A stretch of 25,099 nucleotides of DNA. It comes from B73-G16 sp964611295 (GTDB lineage: Bacteria > Desulfobacterota > B13-G15). Positions 8,418 through 15,807 of the stretch are shown here, one piece after another (position 1 is the first letter of the stretch; each line of letters begins with the position of its first letter). The translations under genes were made by a program, and so were the position numbers. Where the stretch lies: contig CAZSWV010000016.1 of the NCBI GenBank assembly GCA_964611295.1, forward strand, positions 1 to 25,099. Reading direction: 5' to 3'. The notes under the pieces were generated by a model that saw only the letters and a list, made by a program, of their open reading frames with translations, was not told the origin of the DNA and made no database searches.

Positions 8418-11400
8418 CTAATCCTCCTGCATTATGGAAGAATTTTTCCAGTCCTTAACCACATAACGTACCACCTCCTTCATTTCCTCCGGATGGAGCT
8501 TAGCAGCTGGGTTCTGGATGATGTAAAGCGTGGGGGTAGTGGCGGCATTTTCAACGATATAAAGCCAGTATTCCTTTCCCAGCCGCTGGGCCATAAGCCA
8601 CTCGTTCGGAGTAAGGACGAGGGGACCACTTCTGGCATGTGACTTAACTTCTATATAACGTACCGACCCGTCATTTGCTTTTGAACGGATGTCATAACCT
8701 AGCTTTTGGGCCGAAACATCCTCGGGTACGCGACCTTGTTCGCGCTCATATTGCATAGCCACTTGCATGCCGATGGCCTCAATTGCCTCATCGTACGCCA
8801 TCGCCTGTTCCCCCTCCTCAGGAACGACCCTCGCTACTCCAAGGACCTTAGGCATAGTCGGAAGGAGGTTCATCTGACGGCGGATCTTTTCCTCGAGGGA
8901 TCGCTTGCGGTTCTCGTAATCTTCCTTACGGCGTTCTGCATTGATGATTTCCACCTCAGGCACGTGCTCACCCTTGCTCCGTCGGATCTCATATTCCATG
9001 AGCCGGGTTTCTACCTCCAAGATCATTTGCTCTAACGAACGAATTCCATATTTTTCCTTTACCCTTGCCTCCCTCTCCCTCTCCTGAGCCATCTCTTTTT
9101 GGAAAGGTTCAAGTACGTTATCCACGGCGAAAGAAAGGACTTCCTCATCTGAAGGGCATGGTTCTGTATATTTAAACCCACGAAGGGGCTTAAGATCCCA
9201 AAGAAGGGAAGTATTCACAAGCCTTAGGGGGCCACCTCCAACAGGCTGGAAAATGACAAAAAGGCGCTTTCCAGCCACCTGGTCCTCCCCATCGCGGATC
9301 TCCCCTTGCACAACCCATAGCCATCCGTTTAGCTTCCCATCCGGATCGGCGAATACAGCACCCCTTTGTAGGTCCTTATCACACCGGACGAAAACGGCCT
9401 CGATTAAGGCCTCAAGCAAAGGATGCCCAGGGGCTACAAAAACGGCCTCGTGTCGTTTTGCCACTTCCTTGTCAAAGGCGATCTTGTTGTACTCGCGGAA
9501 GACCTCCCCAAATTTGCGTTTGAACTCCTGGGGTACGTTTCTCAACTCAGAAGGCACATGAGGCACACGTAAAAGCCCATCACGACGCCTTTCCACTTTT
9601 AACCCTAGGAAACGGCATGCACGTTCGAAGAAACGCTCAATGTATTCGGGGACCAAGCGGTTCTCACGGGCTCGACGGTCTTCACCCAGGACACGCTGCA
9701 GGTCAATATGCCGAGTGGCCAGGGCCTCAAGGGTCGCCTCACGGGCCTTCCGTATAGCTTCTTCGTCGGGCACCGCTTCGATTTCGGCAAGGATTTCCTC
9801 CAGATTACGGCGACGGGAGATGGCATCCATAATTAGGTCCTTGAGACTCCGACCAGGCACGATATCACCTATGACGTCAAACACACGGTCACTCCCTAGG
9901 GCTTTGCGTATCTTGTCCAACTTGTCAAAAAGCGCCTGTAACACCCTCCCTTCGATCGTGTCATAGGCTACTAGGTTGTAAATGTGGACCTCCTTGCGTT
10001 GACCGTATCGATGAATGCGGCCCATACGCTGCTCTAAGCGGTTAGGATTCCAGGGAACGTCGTAATTCACCATAAGTGAACAGAACTGCAGGTTGATACC
10101 TTCACCTCCAGCCTCAGTGGACACCATCACCTGAGCCCTTTCACGGAACTCGTTCTCGGCACGGATCCTATCCTCCAACCGCATCCCGCCGTGGAGCGTG
10201 ACTACGTTAAAACCCCACTGGCGGAGCTTTTCGGCCAAATACTCCAGCGTCTCCCGGAATTCAGTAAAGATCAATATCTTTTCGCCACGACCTCTAATCC
10301 GCTCTTCTTCTATCACCTGACGCAGTTCCTGAAGTTTTGTCTCGATCTCTTGTTTTTCGGCTTCACGGGCCAGATGTATAAGCCTCTCAAGCATCTGAAG
10401 CTCCACTTCCAGTTCTTCAAGCGTCTCAGCAGCAGTATACGACTCAAGTTCTTCTTCTTTTAGGAGACGTTCTCCTTCTGGGGCATCTTCCATTTCTTCT
10501 TCGTCGATATAGGCTTTCTCAGTAACCAACTGGCCTAGCCCAAGAGGCCTTTCTAGACGCTTTTTCCTCATACGCTCCAAAGACCGACGTACCGCTCGTA
10601 CACTTGAGGCTAAACGCCGCTGCAGCAAGACCATGAGAAAGGCCACGTTGCGCTTCTTTCTCTCAAGGGCAATGTTATACCACTGTTTTACGTACTCAGT
10701 GACTGCGTCATAAAGCTGTTTTTCCCCAGAATTGAGACGATAAGTCCGCGTAAAAACATAGCGAGGAGGGAATAGTGGCCTGCCTTCAAAATCCCGTAAG
10801 TCCTCTTTTAACCGTCGGAGGAACAGCGGATTATCACCGTCCCGTATGGATTCGACCAACAAGTCCACATTGGCAAAGAACCCGGGTTCGAGGAGGTTAA
10901 GGAAAAGACGGAAGTTTTCAGGGTCACCACGGTGAGGCGTGGCAGTCAGAAATAGTAAAGACTGGCTTCTGGAAGAGAGCAATTCCCCGAGCCTATATCG
11001 CTCCGTCTTGTTGGTCTTTTCACCATAGCGGTAGGCCGCCATCTTATGGGCTTCATCCACGATCACCAAATCCCAGTGGACGTCAGCCAACATCTCCATA
11101 ATATCGGCCTGTTTGGCAAAATCCATGGAAGTGATGACTTGCGACTCTTCTTGCCAAAAGTTGCGTCCCCAGGTAGCCTCTACTACCCCACGATCTGCGA
11201 CGACGAACTCCTCTGCAAAACGCTCCTTCATTTCACGACGCCATTGGTCCCTCAGGTGGCCTGGAACTACTATAAGAGTGCGCTGGACAAGCCCCCTGTA
11301 CTTTAACTCTTTCAGAAGCAGCCCAGCCATAATGGTCTTGCCGGCCCCGGGATCGTCGGCCAAGAGAAACCTGATACGAGGGCTACGCAAGAGGTAGCCG

Positions 11401-11732
11401 TATACGGCCTCTATCTGGTGCGGTAAGGGATCTACCTGCGAAACGTTTACCGCAAAGAGGGGATCGAATTGGTAAGCCAAACGGATACGATGGGCCTCAA
11501 CAGCCAAGAAAAAGGCCTCTGGGTCTCCGGAAAAATCCATAGGGGCAACCGATGACCTTTCCGCTTTTTCCAAATCTGCTTGCGTAAGGACACACGAGTA
11601 AAGCTTCTGCGTCCTAACTCCACTTGCCTCGATCCTCAAACGATGACCGAGCGGTTGTACAACCAAAACCCGCACCGGCTCGGGCCAAAAAAGGGCCTCT
11701 AATACATCCCCAGGCTTAACTTCACCCCCCAC
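8418..11732 (-). CDS. SNF2/DEAH-type superfamily 2 helicase with C-terminal DUF3883 domain
   Basis: 1104 residues starting at a GTG with GGAGGG seven bases upstream. Helicase motifs run in order: Walker A DPGAGKT (127-133), DEAH (226-229), TATPHRG (263-269), a charged coiled-coil insert (about 405-480), STEAGGEGINLQ (538-549) and RMGRIHRYGQ (569-578). This is the SNF2/RapA layout. The C-terminus (about 1005-1085) is a DUF3883 domain with GYDIRS (D1014) and YIEVKS (E1028, K1030). That D and E-x-K arrangement is what a PD-(D/E)XK nuclease fold would show. Relatives include the DISARM helicase DrmD and helicases beside DUF1156 methylases. As first gene of the operon, 3 nt before cmr1, it is probably expressed in step with the III-C complex. 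Double-stranded DNA translocation is the inferred activity; the nuclease role is a hypothesis. Confidence 0.88.
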   Translation of the reverse strand: MGGEVKPGDVLEALFWPEPVRVLVVQPLGHRLRIEASGVRTQKLYSCVLTQADLEKAERSSVAPMDFSGDPEAFFLAVEAHRIRLAYQFDPLFAVNVSQVDPLPHQIEAVYGYLLRSPRIRFLLADDPGAGKTIMAGLLLKELKYRGLVQRTLIVVPGHLRDQWRREMKERFAEEFVVADRGVVEATWGRNFWQEESQVITSMDFAKQADIMEMLADVHWDLVIVDEAHKMAAYRYGEKTNKTERYRLGELLSSRSQSLLFLTATPHRGDPENFRLFLNLLEPGFFANVDLLVESIRDGDNPLFLRRLKEDLRDFEGRPLFPPRYVFTRTYRLNSGEKQLYDAVTEYVKQWYNIALERKKRNVAFLMVLLQRRLASSVRAVRRSLERMRKKRLERPLGLGQLVTEKAYIDEEEMEDAPEGERLLKEEELESYTAAETLEELEVELQMLERLIHLAREAEKQEIETKLQELRQVIEEERIRGRGEKILIFTEFRETLEYLAEKLRQWGFNVVTLHGGMRLEDRIRAENEFRERAQVMVSTEAGGEGINLQFCSLMVNYDVPWNPNRLEQRMGRIHRYGQRKEVHIYNLVAYDTIEGRVLQALFDKLDKIRKALGSDRVFDVIGDIVPGRSLKDLIMDAISRRRNLEEILAEIEAVPDEEAIRKAREATLEALATRHIDLQRVLGEDRRARENRLVPEYIERFFERACRFLGLKVERRRDGLLRVPHVPSELRNVPQEFKRKFGEVFREYNKIAFDKEVAKRHEAVFVAPGHPLLEALIEAVFVRCDKDLQRGAVFADPDGKLNGWLWVVQGEIRDGEDQVAGKRLFVIFQPVGGGPLRLVNTSLLWDLKPLRGFKYTEPCPSDEEVLSFAVDNVLEPFQKEMAQEREREARVKEKYGIRSLEQMILEVETRLMEYEIRRSKGEHVPEVEIINAERRKEDYENRKRSLEEKIRRQMNLLPTMPKVLGVARVVPEEGEQAMAYDEAIEAIGMQVAMQYEREQGRVPEDVSAQKLGYDIRSKANDGSVRYIEVKSHARSGPLVLTPNEWLMAQRLGKEYWLYIVENAATTPTLYIIQNPAAKLHPEEMKEVVRYVVKDWKNSSIMQED

Positions 11733-11920
11733 TGCCTACCCTCCAAAAAGTACTATCCAAGGCCAATGACACTATTAAACCTGATCTCAAAGATGGTTTT
11801 TGACCTCCGATTTTTTTAATCGAAAAAGATGAGTGCTTTATTTCACATTCGAGGAGATGAAACTTATAAGGCGAGATTATAAGGAAGGGACGCAGAAAGA
11901 ATTACCTCCCCCTTCCTGAA
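11733..11920 (-). promoter_or_regulatory. 5' leader of the helicase-cas operon (about 188 nt)
   Basis: The stretch between the predicted transcription start (about 11920) and the GTG of the helicase holds no convincing ORF. It contains an inverted repeat at its 5' end (given separately), a short palindrome CGATT-N5-AATCG at 11808-11822, and two Shine-Dalgarno-like strings (GGGGGAGGT near 11905-11913 and GGAGGT near 11803-11808) that are not followed by ATG, GTG or TTG at normal distance. The third such string, GGAGGG, serves the helicase start. The leader's length is inferred from the promoter, so it could be shorter if another start site is used. Confidence 0.5.
11882..11917 (-). promoter_or_regulatory. 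Inverted repeat at the 5' end of the operon mRNA
   Basis: Arms AGGAAGGG (11917-11910 on the minus strand) and CCCTTCCT (11889-11882) are perfectly complementary over 8 bp with a 20-nt loop. It begins a few bases after the predicted transcription start, so the mRNA could start with a stem-loop. The loop contains most of the SD-like GGGGGAGGT string. Function is unknown; a stabilising 5' hairpin or a regulatory target are possibilities. Confidence 0.45.
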
Positions 11921-11926
11921 AAATAT

Positions 11927-11956
11927 ATTATACCACAACAAGACGATTTTTGTCAA
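11927..11956 (-). promoter_or_regulatory. Consensus sigma-70 promoter of the helicase-cas-methylase operon
   Basis: On the minus strand, TTGACA (11956-11951) is followed after 18 bp by TATAAT (11932-11927). Both hexamers are perfect matches to the housekeeping sigma factor consensus. The promoter starts 15 nt beyond the serS stop, so the defence operon has its own strong promoter rather than depending on serS read-through. Transcription would begin near 11920. Confidence 0.85.
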
Positions 11957-11971
11957 GCCACTTCGTGAGTT

Positions 11972-13252
11972 TCAACGAGGTGGCGTAATCCTTTCGAGCC
12001 CACCCATATATGGCCTTAAGGCCTCGGGGATGATGACGCTACCATCAGGTTGCTGGTAGTTCTCTAGGATGGCCACAACGGTCCTTCCAACTGCAAGACC
12101 AGAGCCGTTGAGCGTATGGACGTATTCGGTCCCCTTTTGCCCTTTGCGGCGGAACCTTATGGAAGCACGCCTTGCCTGGAAATCCTCGCAGTTACTGCAG
12201 GAGCTTATCTCCTTGTATTCCCCCAAACCAGGTAACCACACCTCGATGTCGTAGGTTTTGGCCGCAGAAAAACCAAGGTCACCTGTACAAAGCTCGACCA
12301 CCCTGTAATGGATCCCTAGCTTCTGTAAGACCCGCTCAGCATCGCGGACCATGGATTCAAGTTCCTCGTATGAGGTCTCAGGGGTCGTGATCTTCACCAA
12401 TTCCACCTTGTTGAACTGATGTTGCCTTATGATCCCCCTTACGTCCTTTCCATAAGAACCGGCTTCCTTCCTAAAACACGGCGTATATGCCACATACCTT
12501 ATGGGCAACGCTTCCTCCTCTAGGACCTCCTCCCTATGGATGTTGGTGAGGGGTACTTCGGCTGTAGGGATGAGGTAAAAGTCCATCCCCTCGATCTTGA
12601 AAAGGTCATCCTCGAACTTGGGAAGTTGCCCGGTCCCTGTCATCACCTCACGGTTCACGATAAAAGGCGGGAGGACCTCTACGTAGCCGTGTTCTTTAGT
12701 GTGCAGGTCCAACATGAAATTGATGAGGGCCCTCTCGAGCAAGGCCCCTTTGTCCCGGTAAAGGGTAAAACGCGAGCCGGCAAGCTTTGCCCCGCACCTG
12801 AAGTCCAATATCCCCAACTTTTCCCCTATCTCCCAGTGGGGCTTTGGCTCAAAGTCGAATTTTGGAGGCTCTCCCCAGTACCTAACGACCCGGTTGTCCT
12901 CAGGTCCTTCGCCGAAAGGGACCGATTCATGAGGCAAATTTGGGATCCTCAACAAAAAGGCTTGGAACTCCTCCTCTTTAGCCCGAAGGGCTGCCTCAAG
13001 GTCCTTTAGCCTTTGGGAGAGCTCTTTGACCTTGAGGTAAAGGGCCCCAGGGTCTTCCCCTTTTCGTTTCAGAAGCCCTATTTCTTCTGAAAGCCGATTC
13101 TGTTCGCTCCTCAGGGATTCTATTTGCTGGATGAGCTCTACCCTTTCTCGGTCAAGTCTCTGAAAGTAATCCCAGTCGATGGAGATCCCGCGGGTGGAAA
13201 GCCTTTCCTTTACGTAATCGAGCCTTTTCCGTAACATCTTTAGGTCCAACAT
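11972..13252 (-). CDS. serS: Seryl-tRNA synthetase
   Basis: This cytoplasmic enzyme charges tRNA-Ser, and also tRNA-Sec where present. The 426-residue product has the expected layout. An N-terminal antiparallel coiled-coil arm (about 1-105) binds the tRNA long variable arm. The class II catalytic core has motif 2 in FRKEAGSYGKDVRGIIRQHQ and motif 3 in NGSGLAVGRTVVAILENYQQ. Length is typical for bacterial SerRS. The ATG is preceded by AAGGG, and 51 nt separate it from the divergent ispE. No terminator hairpin is seen behind it before the promoter of the defence operon, so some read-through into that operon is possible. Confidence 0.97.
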   Translation of the reverse strand: MLDLKMLRKRLDYVKERLSTRGISIDWDYFQRLDRERVELIQQIESLRSEQNRLSEEIGLLKRKGEDPGALYLKVKELSQRLKDLEAALRAKEEEFQAFLLRIPNLPHESVPFGEGPEDNRVVRYWGEPPKFDFEPKPHWEIGEKLGILDFRCGAKLAGSRFTLYRDKGALLERALINFMLDLHTKEHGYVEVLPPFIVNREVMTGTGQLPKFEDDLFKIEGMDFYLIPTAEVPLTNIHREEVLEEEALPIRYVAYTPCFRKEAGSYGKDVRGIIRQHQFNKVELVKITTPETSYEELESMVRDAERVLQKLGIHYRVVELCTGDLGFSAAKTYDIEVWLPGLGEYKEISSCSNCEDFQARRASIRFRRKGQKGTEYVHTLNGSGLAVGRTVVAILENYQQPDGSVIIPEALRPYMGGLERITPPR

Positions 13253-13303
13253 GGCCCTTCATATTTAACCACATGGGGATCTAAAATCAAATCCGAGAGA
13301 GCG

Positions 13304-14140
13304 ATGGCAAAAAGGGTACATTTGCGCACACCTGCTAAAGTGAACTTGAGGCTTGAGGTCCTTTATAAGAGACCTGACGGCTACCACGAGCTTTTGACGT
13401 GGATCTACCCCATAAGCCTGTGGGACGAGGTGGTGATAGAAGAAAAAGAAGAGGGTTACCAACTCATCTGCGATGACCCTCGCCTACCAGAGGAAGACCT
13501 CTGCCTTAAGGCCGCAAAGGCCTTCTCCGCAAGGTTCGGCATCGAAAAAGGGGTCAGGATCTACTTGAAAAAGAAGATACCCATTGGAGCGGGACTAGGA
13601 GGAGGAAGTAGCGACGCATCTGCCGTCCTCAAAGGAATGGCTCGCCTTTTCGGGTTAAAAGCCGCCTTTAACGAACTCCTCGACCTCGCCCGAGGGATCG
13701 GAAGCGATGTACCCTTCTTCCTTTACGAAACCCCAGCCCTAATGGGAGGCAGAGGAGATATACAACTTGAAAAGCTCCCAAAGCTCGACCTTTGGCTTGT
13801 GGTCCTTTACCCAGGCTTTGAGGTCTCCACAGGAGAAGTCTACCAGCAACTAGCAGCGTCCTTGACAAGACCAAGGGGTGAAAATAAGATCATTATGGAG
13901 TTTCCCCCAAGGAAATGGGAGGATTTCTTGCGAAACGACTTAGAGAAAGTGGTAGAGGAGAGGTTTCCTGAGGTCAGGGAGATGAAGGAATTCCTAAGAA
14001 AGAAAGGGGCAAAAGGGGTACTGGTAAGCGGAAGCGGTTCTTCGGTCTTTGGGGTCTTTGGGGGGTTAGAAGAGGCCCGTAGGTGTTACCAAAGGGCCAA
14101 AAACTCACCGTGGGAGGCCTTTTTAGTTAAGACCGTTTAA
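13304..14140 (+). CDS. ispE: 4-diphosphocytidyl-2-C-methyl-D-erythritol kinase
   Basis: The enzyme phosphorylates CDP-methylerythritol at the 2-hydroxyl, the fourth step of the MEP isoprenoid pathway. The 278-residue GHMP kinase shows the substrate-binding start RTPAKVNLRLEVLYKRPDGYHE, shown here only as its parts AKVNLRL and RPDGYHE, the ATP-binding loop PIGAGLGGGSSDASA (about 92-106), and GSGSSVFGVF near the C-terminus (motif 3). Length is normal. The start lies 51 nt from the divergent serS. The stop is only 6 nt before tRNA-Gln, so kinase, tRNA and prs are probably on one transcript from which the tRNA is cut. Confidence 0.96.
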   Translation: MAKRVHLRTPAKVNLRLEVLYKRPDGYHELLTWIYPISLWDEVVIEEKEEGYQLICDDPRLPEEDLCLKAAKAFSARFGIEKGVRIYLKKKIPIGAGLGGGSSDASAVLKGMARLFGLKAAFNELLDLARGIGSDVPFFLYETPALMGGRGDIQLEKLPKLDLWLVVLYPGFEVSTGEVYQQLAASLTRPRGENKIIMEFPPRKWEDFLRNDLEKVVEERFPEVREMKEFLRKKGAKGVLVSGSGSSVFGVFGGLEEARRCYQRAKNSPWEAFLVKTV

Positions 14141-14146
14141 ACCTGT

Positions 14147-14222
14147 TGGGGTGTCGCCAAGCTGGTAAGGCACGGGACTTTGGATCCCGCATTCGGAGGT
14201 TCGAATCCTCCCACCCCAGCCA
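14147..14222 (+). tRNA. tRNA-Gln (anticodon TTG)
   Basis: A 76-nt cloverleaf: acceptor arms TGGGGTG and CACCCCA, discriminator G and an encoded CCA. The anticodon stem CGGGA/TCCCG encloses the loop CTTTGGA (anticodon TTG), and the T arm carries GGTTCGAATCC. It sits 6 nt behind ispE and about 28 nt before prs on the same strand. The T-rich run after the CCA is not backed by a separate hairpin, so I read it as an internal tRNA of the operon. Confidence 0.97.
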
Positions 14223-14250
14223 AATTTTTTTATGAAGGGATTTGGGGGAC

Positions 14251-15207
14251 ATGGCCTGGTCGTTAAGGGACGGTGAACTCAAGGTTTTCAGCGGCAATTC
14301 TAACCGTCCACTTGCTGAGAAGATATGCGATTACTTGGGTGTCCCTCTGGGCAGGGCAGAGGTAAGGACCTTCAGCGACGGTGAGGTGATGGTGGAAATA
14401 GACGAAAGCGTAAGGGGAGCCGATGTCTTCGTGGTACAGTCCACATGCCCTCCGGTCAACGACAACCTTATGGAGCTCTTGGTGATGATCGATGCCCTGA
14501 AAAGGGCCTCCGCAGGGAGGATTAGCGCAGTAGTCCCCTATTACGGTTATGCACGCCAGGACAGAAAGGTGGCCCCGAGACACCCTATATCGGCAAAGCT
14601 TGTGGCCAATATGATAACGGTAGCCGGTGCTTCGAGGGTCTTGACCATGGATCTACACGCTGGACAGATCCAAGGGTTTTTTGACATCCCTGTGGATAAC
14701 CTCTACGCCAGGCCTGTACTGCTTCAGTACATCCGAGAGAAGTTCAGCGATGACTTGGTGATAGTCTCCCCTGACGCAGGGGGTGTCGAAAGGGCTAGGG
14801 CCTTTGCCAAAAGGCTTGACGTTTCTTTGGCCATAATAGACAAAAGGCGGGAAAAGGCAAACGTAGCCGAGGTCATGAACATCATAGGGGACGTCAAGGG
14901 GAAGGTGGCTGTAATTGTAGATGACATAGTGGATACGGCTGGCACCCTAACCAAGGCGGCTGAGGCCCTTATGGAAAAAGGGGCCAAGGCCGTCTACGGC
15001 TGTTGCACACACCCTGTGCTTTCGGGCAACGCCCTTGAGAGGATAGAGACCTCACCCATAGAGGAACTAGTAGTTACAGATACCATACCCCTCTCCTCTG
15101 AATCCTCTAAATGCCCTAAAATAAAGGTCCTTTCGGTCGCGAGGCTTTTTGGAGAGGCTATAAGGAGAATACATTTGAACGAATCAGTAAGCGCCCTTTT
15201 CGAATGA
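14251..15207 (+). CDS. prs: Ribose-phosphate pyrophosphokinase (PRPP synthetase)
   Basis: The enzyme makes 5-phosphoribosyl 1-pyrophosphate from ribose 5-phosphate and ATP, feeding purine, pyrimidine, histidine and NAD synthesis. The 318-residue product contains FSGNSNRPLAEKI at the start, YYGYARQDRK (ATP-binding flexible loop), the TMDLHAGQIQGFF signature, and the PRPP loop VIVDDIVDTAGTL. Length matches the class I enzyme. I chose ATG 14251; an in-frame TTG nine bases upstream is also possible because GAAGGG precedes it, and the choice adds only three residues. The gene follows tRNA-Gln and is followed by rplY after 12 nt, a linkage common in bacteria. Confidence 0.97.
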   Translation: MAWSLRDGELKVFSGNSNRPLAEKICDYLGVPLGRAEVRTFSDGEVMVEIDESVRGADVFVVQSTCPPVNDNLMELLVMIDALKRASAGRISAVVPYYGYARQDRKVAPRHPISAKLVANMITVAGASRVLTMDLHAGQIQGFFDIPVDNLYARPVLLQYIREKFSDDLVIVSPDAGGVERARAFAKRLDVSLAIIDKRREKANVAEVMNIIGDVKGKVAVIVDDIVDTAGTLTKAAEALMEKGAKAVYGCCTHPVLSGNALERIETSPIEELVVTDTIPLSSESSKCPKIKVLSVARLFGEAIRRIHLNESVSALFE

Positions 15208-15219
15208 GGAGGTTCACAG

Positions 15220-15807
15220 ATGGAGCTCGAAGCCATTTATCGGAAAGAGCTTGGGAAAGGCCCTTCTAAAAGGTTAAGACGCCAAGGAATGGTCCCTGCC
15301 GTCCTCTATGGCGGACAAGAAGCGGCCATACCTTTGGCCGTGAGGCTCTCAGACCTGCGGAAGGTACTGGCCAGCCCAGAGCTCAGGAGTTCATTCTTGA
15401 CCCTTGTCATAAAGGGTTTAGGAGACGGAGAAGTCCGTAAGACGGCCTTGATAAAGGAAGTCCAAAGGGACACCTTAAAGGACACGCTGCTACATGTAGA
15501 TTTCCACAGCGTAGAGCTAGAAGAGGAGATCTACGCAGAGGTGCCCTTGAGGTTTGTTGGAAAACCCAAAGGTGTAGAAAAGGGTGGGCTTATGGAGGTA
15601 TACCTGCGGGAGGTGGAAGTAAAGGGGATTGCTGCAAACATCCCTCCCTATATAGAGGTAGATGTATCGGATTTGGACATCGGGGATTCCATCCACGTTT
15701 CAGACCTCAAAGTCGTGGGCTTTCAGATAACGGAAGACCCTATGCAGACCATAGTGACTGTAGTGGCACCCGAGGAAGAGGCTGGTTCAGAAGGGGCGCC
15801 CTCTTAA
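15220..15807 (+). CDS. rplY: Large ribosomal subunit protein bL25, CTC/TL5 long form
   Basis: The 195-residue product has the N-terminal L25 5S-rRNA-binding domain (residues 1 to about 90: RKELGKGPSKRLRRQGMVPA, VLYGG, and the DTLLHVDFHSV strand). The CTC-type C-terminal domain follows (PLRFVGKPKGVEKGGLMEVY onward), as in general stress protein Ctc and Thermus TL5. An AGGAGG ribosome binding site precedes the ATG, and only 12 nt separate it from prs. The 3' end overlaps the 3' end of pth on the opposite strand by 21 nt. The acidic tail (PEEEAGSEG) is typical of the long form. Confidence 0.95.
   Translation: MELEAIYRKELGKGPSKRLRRQGMVPAVLYGGQEAAIPLAVRLSDLRKVLASPELRSSFLTLVIKGLGDGEVRKTALIKEVQRDTLKDTLLHVDFHSVELEEEIYAEVPLRFVGKPKGVEKGGLMEVYLREVEVKGIAANIPPYIEVDVSDLDIGDSIHVSDLKVVGFQITEDPMQTIVTVVAPEEEAGSEGAPS

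Noticed and set aside
1..11732. A complete DISARM system
   Set aside because: The SNF2 helicase and methylase recall DrmD and DrmMI, but no DrmA, DrmB or DrmC is present and cas genes occupy the space between them.
11808..11822. CGATT-N5-AATCG hairpin as a terminator for serS
   Set aside because: The stem is only 5 bp with an A-rich loop and no U-tract, and it lies downstream of the next operon's promoter.
14223..14231. T-rich run after tRNA-Gln as an intrinsic terminator
   Set aside because: No dedicated hairpin precedes it and prs follows on the same strand within 30 bases.
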